Position numbers and translations under genes: made by a program | Assembly: GCA_900617975.1 (NCBI GenBank) | Contig: UZAE01001220.1 | Coordinates: forward strand, 1 to 14,456 | DNA length: 14,456 bases | From: Rodentolepis nana | Taxonomy: Eukaryota; Platyhelminthes; Cestoda; Cyclophyllidea; Hymenolepididae | Direction of reading: 5' to 3' | Shown: positions 9,576-14,456 of the stretch, in pieces | Numbering within the stretch: the stretch's first letter is position 1 | Layout: every line of letters begins with the position of its first letter | The notes under the pieces: model-generated | What the model was told of the DNA's origin: nothing | Database searches by the model: none | What the model saw: only the letters and a program-made list of their open reading frames with translations

Positions 9576-9778
9576 TTGTGGGTAGGAATGCCGGCGTGGT
9601 ATGTGGCGGCCTGTCGAGCCAACGTGAAATCCGGTGCAATAATGGCTGCCCTCTCGGAGCAAGAAATCCAACGGGAAATAGGTATTAGTAACCCCCTACA
9701 TCGACTTAAACTGCGCCTAGCTATCCAAGAAATGGTAGCTTTGACTGCCCCCACCCCAACTCCTAGACCCAATACAAG
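9576..9778 (+). CDS. Liprin-alpha, exon with main body of SAM1
   Basis: Encodes [20 protein letters not shown], then [20 protein letters not shown] and [11 protein letters not shown]. This is near-identical to the first SAM domain of animal liprin-alpha and is the strongest identification in the window. Known for the family: the SAM tandem binds LAR-type receptor tyrosine phosphatases, CASK and liprin-beta, and helps build presynaptic active zones; a cytosolic scaffold role is expected here. The acceptor is AATTTTTGTAG. The donor AAG|GTATGT splits a codon (phase 2). The end of the exon is a Pro/Thr linker ([11 protein letters not shown]) between SAM1 and SAM2, where vertebrate genes carry alternative inserts. 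Residues about 89-155 of the visible protein. Confidence 0.97.
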
Positions 9779-9840
9779 GTATGTTTCTTGTTTGCAATGT
9801 ACGCATAAAGAAAAATTTTACACTTGCTTTTTTTTTATAG
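9779..9840 (+). other. Liprin-alpha 62 bp intron between SAM1 and SAM2
   Basis: GTATGT to a T9 tract and ATAG. Removal joins AG + C into a Ser codon and restores the [14 protein letters not shown] reading. Very short. Confidence 0.95.
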
Positions 9841-10118
9841 CCGCTTGGCTTTTGGTGATATGGATCACGAATGGATAGGCAACGTTTGGCTTCCAGGTCT
9901 AGGCCTTGCACAGTACCGACCCGCCTTTATGGAATGTCTGGTTGACGCCCGAATGCTCGATCATCTCACCAAACGAGATCTACGGACACATCTAAAAATG
10001 GTAGACGCTATGCACAGAACTAGTCTTCTCTATGGAATCGTCTGCCTTAAGCGTCTTAACTACGATCGAGCTGAGTTGGAACGTAGGCAGAGAGAGAGTC
10101 TACTCCGCGATAATATCG
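9841..10118 (+). CDS. Liprin-alpha, exon with SAM2
   Basis: Encodes [20 protein letters not shown], then [35 protein letters not shown] and [15 protein letters not shown]. This matches the second SAM domain of liprin-alpha almost residue for residue, including the [10 protein letters not shown] block. SAM2 covers about residues 164-228, followed by a charged helix ([13 protein letters not shown]) joining it to SAM3. The exon opens in phase 2 and ends in phase 1 at ATCG|GTTAGA. The donor is weak, but reading on meets an in-frame TAG four bases later, and the join to 10190 rebuilds D-LLVW as in the family (KDVLVW). Confidence 0.97.
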
Positions 10119-10189
10119 GTTAGAATATAATATTTCTACTTATGTAATTTAAGTAGCTATGAATAGCTTACAATATTGTTTGCAATTAG
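10119..10189 (+). other. Liprin-alpha 71 bp intron between SAM2 and SAM3
   Basis: GTTAGA to GCAATTAG, phase 1. The weak donor is supported by protein continuity on both sides. Confidence 0.9.
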
Positions 10190-10698
10190 ACCTCCTTGTT
10201 TGGACCTGTGAACGCGTGCAAGCCTGGCTAGATCAAATCGGCCTGCGGGAATACGCAAGTCATCTAACTGGTTCTGGTGTCCATGGTGGTTTACTAGGTC
10301 TCCATACCGAAGTGGACGCCAACCAGCTTGCCCTCATATTGCAAATTCCCTCCTCGGCAACTAATGCTCGTCTCATTCTTGCCCGAGAATTAGAGACCTT
10401 GGTTCAGCGCTATCGCGCAACAGCTCCACTTGCGGCAGCTGCACTTGGACCCGCACCTCGTGTCCTTGCAATGGAAGCAGCGGCGGCTGCCGCGGCTCGA
10501 CATCGTTCCTCAGACTCTGATGTTGATGGTGTAAGGGGGAATGGATATTCACAAAATGGCGATGCAGTGGACGATGAAGTAGCTGCTGTTATAAGTATCG
10601 AAAAATCTCTCCCTTCCAACACTGCCGCCAATGTACCGACAATCATCACAACCCAATCAGTAGTTAGTAGCCAACCGCATCTTCCCACCTCTGCTATT
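10190..10698 (+). CDS. Liprin-alpha, exon with SAM3 and start of C-terminal tail
   Basis: Encodes LLVWTCERVQAWLDQIGLRE, SGVHGGLLGLHTE, LALILQIPSSATNARLILAR and ELETLVQR: the third SAM domain (about residues 249-322), matching family landmarks such as IGLREYA, SGVHG and LLQIP. After SAM3 the sequence diverges from known liprins into low complexity: an alanine tract (MEAAAAAAARH), an acidic Ser/Asp patch (SSDSDVDG) and a Val/Thr/Ser-rich stretch. The exon ends in phase 0 at ATT|GTAAGT, a strong donor. Reading through gives VS and a stop at once, so retaining the intron would truncate the protein here. Confidence 0.96.
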
Positions 10699-11148
10699 GT
10701 AAGTTAATTGTTCCTTTGCATTCACTCCATGTTCACGCATGATATTTGCTGGCCCTGATGTCGTGTTGTTAAATTTGTTTGCATTTTTCTCTAACTTTCA
10801 GAGATCTCACTGAAGATAAATGGGGTAAGATGAGAGGGTAGATTGACTAGCTAACTCTTTAATGTCTAAAATTTCCGCATTTTTTGCTTCCTTAATGGTG
10901 CGATCTGACCTTCTGCGCATGATTCATGTTTATTTGCTTGTTAATACGATTTGAGATAATTCGAACCACTCTTATTGATTGTAAAGCATGTATTCTTAAA
11001 CTAATTAGACCTACTTTAGGTAGTGTGAAAGCCCGTTCTAAATATGATTTTTAAAGATTTTGATAAACATGTGAAAAGATAATAGGTTAAAAATCAATCT
11101 ATTTACTGAAATCATTTCAGTAGCATGTTCTAATAATTTTCATTTTAG
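10699..11148 (+). other. Liprin-alpha last intron (450 bp)
   Basis: GTAAGT to TTTCATTTTAG, phase 0. It holds a candidate 23-nt microexon (10802-10824) and another AG at 11119-11120 that would open with a TAG stop. Confidence 0.85.
10802..10824 (+). other. Candidate 23-nt microexon with in-frame stop
   Basis: Preceded by a strong acceptor (TTTTTCTCTAACTTTCAG, including a CTAAC branch-like motif) and followed by a strong donor (GG|GTAAGATG). Upstream phase is 0, so it reads Arg-Ser-His-stop. Inclusion would end the protein after SAM3 and the first tail part, or trigger decay of the mRNA. The splice sites are seen; use of the exon is inference. Confidence 0.45.
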
Positions 11149-11382
11149 CTCGCCACCGCAGCTGCCCAAAAGGCAAGAGAGCTCATGGAGTCGAAATCAG
11201 ATAGCCAAGCCCCAACAACAACTGTTACGGATCCTGCAACAAATTCCCCTTCAAGTACAATAACTACCGCCATCGCTACCACCGTAACGCCATCGTCACC
11301 TAGAATGGCAACGCAATCATCGGCTACTACAAGAACAAAGAAGGGTGCAGCTCCTCCCCCTCCCTCAAACACAAAATCTTAA
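11149..11382 (+). CDS. Liprin-alpha, terminal coding exon
   Basis: Continues in phase 0 from 10698: LATAAAQKARELMESKSDSQ followed by a Thr/Ser/Pro-rich low-complexity tail and a basic-proline end (RTKKGAAPPPPSNTKS), stop TAA at 11380-11382. It gives 77 residues, residues 419-495 of the visible protein. Vertebrate liprin-alpha ends in a PDZ ligand (VRTYSC) that binds GRIP; nothing like it is present here. The tail matches no family I know, so the exon is assigned by frame, splice sites and the downstream poly(A) signal rather than by similarity. Confidence 0.8.
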   Translation, partial: LATAAAQKARELMESKSDSQAPTTTVTDPATNSPSSTITTAIATTVTPSSPRMATQSSATTRTKKGAAPPPPSNTKS

Positions 11383-11582
11383 CGACAGTATCTCCATATA
11401 TATATCTACTCATCAAACTCACATCAAAAATCCTAATGCATTTGTGACATCCTCTATCTACCAGTTCGTACTTATGTGATCTGAAAACCGACAGATTACA
11501 TTTGATCATCTTTCACTGCCCATTCTCCTCTCTGCATGCTTGCCCTTCTCTGGTTGTATTGTAAATAAACGTAAATTTACAT
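11383..11582 (+). other. Probable liprin-alpha 3' UTR
   Basis: About 200 bases of non-coding sequence after the stop, running to just past the AATAAA. It contains a TATATATATC stretch at about 11395-11406. Confidence 0.6.
11564..11569 (+). promoter_or_regulatory. Poly(A) signal AATAAA
   Basis: A canonical AATAAA 182 bases after the liprin stop codon, in TTGTAAATAAACG. A plausible signal for 3'-end cleavage at about 11580-11600. Confidence 0.6.
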
Positions 11583-11587
11583 TCTCT

Positions 11588-11644
11588 CCCCCCCCCTCCC
11601 CTCCCCTCCCCACACACACACACACACGCACACTACACACACAA
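11588..11644. repeat. C-rich and (CA)n simple repeat
   Basis: Nine C, then CCCT-type units, then (CA)n with small interruptions. Confidence 0.9.
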
Positions 11645-11775
11645 ATACCTATATATCCCATCATGTTTGCCAGTGAAAGCTTAGCTCTTCTATCCTCAGT
11701 CATTTTGACCTGGTTAATGTGCAACACATTGGTCCCATTCTCTTCTGGTTTCTGATCTCTTCTTTTATTTACTCC

Positions 11776-11777
<2 letters not shown>

Positions 11778-11807
<30 letters not shown>
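11778..11807 (-). repeat. Poly(C) tract, 30 C (poly(G) on minus strand)
   Basis: Thirty uninterrupted C, the longest homopolymer in the window. Its exact length is likely to be unreliable in any assembly. Confidence 0.9.
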
Positions 11808-11809
<2 letters not shown>

Positions 11810-12648
11810 AAACTGCCTCCATTGTAGGCCATTGAACTTGATACTCACTGATACTTTTGCTGCCCACTAATTTCCTTTTTATTAGTAACAATTTAATATA
11901 GACACATCGAAAATGCAGGCGGCACTTATTTGAAGTTGGGAAGGCGTATTGCATTTTATGAAAATATATAATAAAACTAAAGTGTTAATAAGCAAGAAAA
12001 CATTATTTTTGGAAGCTTTACTTTAGGGTAGGTCTTTCGAGGTGCACATATGAATAGTTATCGTGTGGGAGTTGTAATTTTCAGATGATAGATAGTAAAA
12101 TGCTCTAAACAGCATCGCCGGTAACTTGTATTCGAAGTGCACAAGTAAAAGCACAATTTTGGAATGCTTCGTTTGTTTTATTAGAGTTCATAAGTTAATT
12201 CGCGCCTTTTATAAATACAATAAGTATTTCGAGTTTGTTTTGAATAGTACCCAATATCGTACTCATATTAGCAAATCAATACACTTAAGGCGACTTTGAA
12301 TGAATACTAATCGCCTCTACATGCATTGCCGAATCTTCCAGGGTGTTCGAGCGCGCATTCGATTCCATGATCCCACCATATTAGCGTTGTGCTTTCTACA
12401 CTGGCACGAATTGTTACTTTTAATTGAATATTGAGTTACCTGTCTGCATTAATTAGAACTTGATAAAAATTTTTGCCAACGCGAAGTTTTTCTGAAAGAA
12501 ATCTCCAGTTAAAGTTCGTGAGCAATATTCTGCCTTATAACTGTTGGGAACATTCAGAAAGTAGGTATTCGAATTCATTGAAACTTGGTACCTTCATTAC
12601 AGAACTTGAAGTTTCTCTCTATTGCAAATATTCGTTTAAATTCACCTG

Positions 12649-12663
12649 TTATTATTATTATTA
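12649..12663. repeat. (TTA)5 microsatellite
   Basis: Five perfect TTA units followed by TCTGGGTG. Confidence 0.9.
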
Positions 12664-12912
12664 TCTGGGTGTTCCGAAAGTCCGCCCAAGGCGGTTAAAC
12701 GGAAAATTCGATTTCACAAAACTATTTTTGGAATCAAATAATCGCCCACCCGAATAAGCGCTCATGGGCGATAGTACATAAGTATTTCGGGAAACTCCGG
12801 TACTATACAACAAATCCATTTGTTAAGGTAATAACGGGCGAATGAATTAGACCATGATTCATTGGGCAGTGAAGAGAGAGAGATGGAGAGAGGTCTGCAA
12901 GATTGTGAGATT

Positions 12913-12927
12913 AACTTTTTGCTTTCT
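12913..12927. repeat. Left TSD of SINE-like copy 3
   Basis: AACTTTTTGCTTTCT, matching AACTTTTGTGCTTTCT at 13221-13236 except for one inserted base. Confidence 0.6.
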
Positions 12928-13220
12928 CAGATGTAGAGGAGACAGACAGACACAAATGCAGAGAAAAGGTGAGATGAGTACTGTGAAGCTGTGTAATATG
13001 ACATACAGTGGGGTGATGGTAGTTTGAAGTCAGAAGTCAACTGCCGGTTAATAAACTTTTTGTCGTATGAGTATACGTTGCCCAGGTTGCACCACGTGGA
13101 GGTAAGTCTATCGCACACCCGAATTGTTCTCACTTTGATTTTCCTCCCTCTGCGAAGCCCAAAGTCAGCTAAATGGCTAATGATAAATATTCAAAACGCC
13201 TGCCATTTGAAGTAAAAATA
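12928..13220 (+). mobile_element. SINE-like retroelement, copy 3, with inverted 5' half
   Basis: The last part (13121-13220) is sense on the + strand and ends CGCCTGCCATTTGAAGTAAAAATA, the family 3' end with an A-rich tail. The first part (12928-13120) is the same element's 5' half in reverse complement, running from mid-element to its very 5' end (GCACACCC at 13113-13120). About 35 bases of mid-element sequence are missing between the two parts. A 15-16 bp near-perfect TSD encloses the whole. This is the layout left by twin priming during retrotransposition. The alternative, a foldback element with terminal inverted repeats, is less likely because copies 1 and 2 stop exactly at the 5' end and have no second terminal repeat. 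Confidence 0.8.
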
Positions 13221-13236
13221 AACTTTTGTGCTTTCT
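13221..13236. repeat. Right TSD of SINE-like copy 3
   Basis: AACTTTTGTGCTTTCT, partner of 12913-12927. Confidence 0.6.
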
Positions 13237-13789
13237 TGTTACATTAAGTTCGAACTAACTTCTGCAGTGTTGTTCAGTAAGTTATATTCATGGATACTTT
13301 CTTTGCCTCAAGTATTTTACTAGACTTGCATTTGGCGTTTATTATATGAAGGTACACACAGCCATAGATGTAAGCTATTGGAAGAATGGTTGTCCAATCG
13401 TTCTATGCCTTGAAAGCCTGTAGTGCAGTTTTAGGTTTTAACCTAAGAACACCATTATTACTGCTACTACCATTACACTTGGCTCAAAAATAAATGCACA
13501 ATTTGAGGTCTGCGAATGAGCCTCTAAGGAAGTGTATAAGGAATGAGATTCCACGATAGGTTGTTTCGAAGAAATAAATGTTTGAGCTCTTTTGTAGCAC
13601 TCATCTCAGGGTTTTTGTCAGTAAAATATTCTACGATGGAGCATATTAGAGGGAGGGGGGGGGGTACATATAGTTCGGACTGCTAGCTTTATAATATCAT
13701 TTCAAAGTGATATTCATTAATCCTTTAACGCCCGAATTGTTATTTTTTGGAAAATGCATCTAACAGTACTCACGCGTATCTCATAGCAG
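13237..13789. other. Non-coding stretch, no gene seen
   Basis: AT-rich. It contains a 10-G run (13655-13664) followed by TACATATAG, which resembles the LINE 3' UTR context (G-run, then TACATTTATAG), so a small LINE relic is possible. Confidence 0.4.
13655..13664 (+). repeat. Poly(G) tract, 10 G
   Basis: Ten G in GGGAGGGGGGGGGGTACATA. Confidence 0.95.
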
Positions 13790-13987
13790 ACTGATGCCAA
13801 CGTGATGGTGGTATCAGGCGAAGGCAATAGACGTATTGAGCGGATTTCAAACGGTAATAACGCCTTCTGCTACGAGTCTAGTACCAATGGAGCTTATTTT
13901 AAAAGAAGACCGTACGGTTTCAAGGATGTTAGAGTTAATAATGATAAAAAATTTAAAAAAATCAAAATACATTTGATAAGGCAATAA
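13790..13987 (+). CDS. Candidate exon of unknown gene (or alternative 3' exon)
   Basis: I do not recognise the protein. An open frame of 65 codons follows a plausible acceptor (TATCTCATAGCAG, with CTAAC about 40 bases upstream) and begins TDANVMVVSGEGNRRIERIS, continuing NGNNAFCYESSTNGAYFKRR. Its codon use and GC content look more coding-like than the flanks until about 13930, after which it turns A-rich and Lys-rich and stops at 13985-13987. Possible donors are at 13854 (ACG|GTAATA) and 13928 (GAT|GTTAGA). The acceptor is phase 0, which fits the donor at 10698, so it could be a distal alternative C-terminal exon of liprin-alpha. It could equally belong to another gene running past the window, or be chance. 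Confidence 0.35.
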   Translation, partial: TDANVMVVSGEGNRRIERISNGNNAFCYESSTNGAYFKRRPYGFKDVRVNNDKKFKKIKIHLIRQ

Positions 13988-14094
13988 GCTTACCAAGAAT
14001 TACTGAATTTTTAGAAATTATTTGTAATATTCCTTTTTTCAAATGGCAGGCTTTATGATATTTATCACTAGCCCTTAAACTTTGAGTTCAGCTT

Positions 14095-14126
14095 CCCCCC
14101 CCCCATGGGTGAAAGGGGGGGGGGGG
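14095..14126. repeat. C10/G12 run pair in LINE 3' UTR
   Basis: Ten C, ATGGGTGAAA, twelve G. It can fold as a GC hairpin with a 10-base loop. Compare C5/G10 at the same place in copy 1 (3412-3430). Confidence 0.8.
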
Positions 14127-14144
14127 TACATGTATAGCAGTTAA

Positions 14145-14456
14145 TTAATAGCTGTTCATTAGCTGTCTTCTTGCTTCCCAGTATCTCTGGCTTTCCGTCC
14201 TTGTCTTTAGGGCTGGACATCGAATCAGGTGAGTCTTCTCCATTTCCTCCTGTAGGTCACGTAGGAGGCATATGGGTTGAGTGTATACTTCCAATCTGTG
14301 AAGGTGTTTTACCAGGCAATCGTGTCCGGTACGTAGTCTAAACTCACCAACGGCTTCGATTCTTGGCCAATCGGCTTTGTCGGAGAGTGCCACTGCCCAC
14401 TGTTTCACCTCTGTTAGAGCTTTAAGTTCGTTGCACCTTGAAGTCTGGAATTCTCT
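14145..14456 (-). pseudogene. LINE ORF2 C-terminus, partial
   Basis: Open on the minus strand from the window edge to a stop at 14145-14147, 103 codons, entering as REFQTSRCNELKALTEVKQW. It follows the RNase H domain in this type of LINE. FRLRTGHDCLVKHLHRLEVY and the later IRCPAL are the usual landmarks of the C-terminal Cys/His knuckle. The second Cys is lost here (CLLR, against CPLC in copy 1), so this copy is probably inactive or decaying. The RT and endonuclease parts would lie beyond 14456 if present. Confidence 0.8.

Larger units (their letters stand above)
11645..12912. other. Intergenic stretch downstream of liprin-alpha
   Basis: AT-rich, no recognised gene. It contains the 30-base C run, a (TTA)5 microsatellite at 12649-12663, and a GA-rich patch at about 12874-12893. 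The 94-codon + strand ORF at 12473-12757 shows no known domain and crosses the microsatellite. Confidence 0.45.
14034..14456 (-). mobile_element. LINE copy 2, 3' end (continues past window edge)
   Basis: Same family and orientation as the copy at 3353-4299. From the low-coordinate side it shows an A-rich tail (T6 on +), the shared tail GCCTGCCATTTG, a C10/G12 run pair, a stop codon and the C-terminal coding part. It is similar to copy 1 by eye over its 3' part, but keeps about 90 bp that copy 1 has lost and lacks the ~39 bp stutters in the part shown. The far boundary and TSD lie outside the window. Confidence 0.9.

Noticed and set aside
9563..9911. Minus-strand ORFs over the SAM exons
   Set aside because: They are shadows of the liprin-alpha exons on the + strand.
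10410..10688. Minus-strand Ala-rich ORF
   Set aside because: Antisense of the liprin Ala/Ser-rich tail; no independent signal.
12473..12757. 94-codon + strand ORF
   Set aside because: It spans a (TTA)n microsatellite, uses atypical composition and shows no domain.
12656..12800. GGGTGTTCCGAAAGTCCG, resembling the terminal repeats of some Tc1/mariner elements
   Set aside because: I found no matching inverted end nearby, no TA duplication and no transposase remnant.
12928..13220. Terminal inverted repeat (MITE/foldback) reading of the SINE-like family
   Set aside because: Copies 1 and 2 lack the second terminal repeat and end exactly at the 5' terminus next to TSDs, so retrotransposition with a 5' inversion in copy 3 explains the data better.
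1..14456. CRISPR array, bacterial operon, prophage or rRNA
   Set aside because: Split exons and non-LTR elements show animal nuclear DNA; no regular spacer array or rRNA motif is present.

Overview
This is animal nuclear DNA. One gene is clearly recognisable: the 3' end of a liprin-alpha (PPFIA/SYD-2) gene on the + strand. It is split by GT-AG introns, two of them very short (62 and 71 bp), inside AT-rich DNA with long non-coding stretches, many poly(G) tracts and fossil retrotransposons. This fits an invertebrate. A parasitic flatworm is my best guess from gene structure and composition, but it is inference only.

Layout. Positions 1-7032 hold no recognised gene. They contain two minus-strand copies of a short SINE-like element (1264-1594 and 2100-2574), each flanked by a 10-11 bp target-site duplication (TSD), and a 5'-truncated minus-strand non-LTR retrotransposon (LINE) fragment (3353-4299) with a 14 bp TSD, the remains of an RNase H domain and a terminal Cys/His knuckle. 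Positions 7033-11382 hold five coding exons of liprin-alpha. They encode about 495 residues: the end of the linker, the three tandem SAM domains, and a low-complexity Ala/Ser/Thr/Pro tail ending at a stop at 11380-11382. A poly(A) signal lies at 11564-11569. The upstream coiled-coil exons are not recognised and presumably lie outside the window. Positions 11583-14456 hold simple repeats, a 30-base C run, a rearranged third SINE copy (12928-13220) with a TSD, an unassigned exon-like ORF (13790-13987), and the 3' end of a second LINE copy (14034-14456, continuing past the edge).

How the parts relate. The SINE-like element and the LINE share the same terminal ~55 bases, ending GCCTGCCATTTG plus an A-rich tail, as expected if the LINE machinery mobilises the SINE. 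The third SINE copy has its 5' half inverted in front of its 3' end, which matches twin priming. The first LINE copy is 'stuttered': four separate places carry tandem duplications of about 36-42 bp. In the liprin gene, a 23-nt segment with strong splice sites inside the last intron (10802-10824) would, if included, end the protein after three extra residues. The predicted main C-terminus lacks the PDZ-binding end known from vertebrate liprin-alpha.
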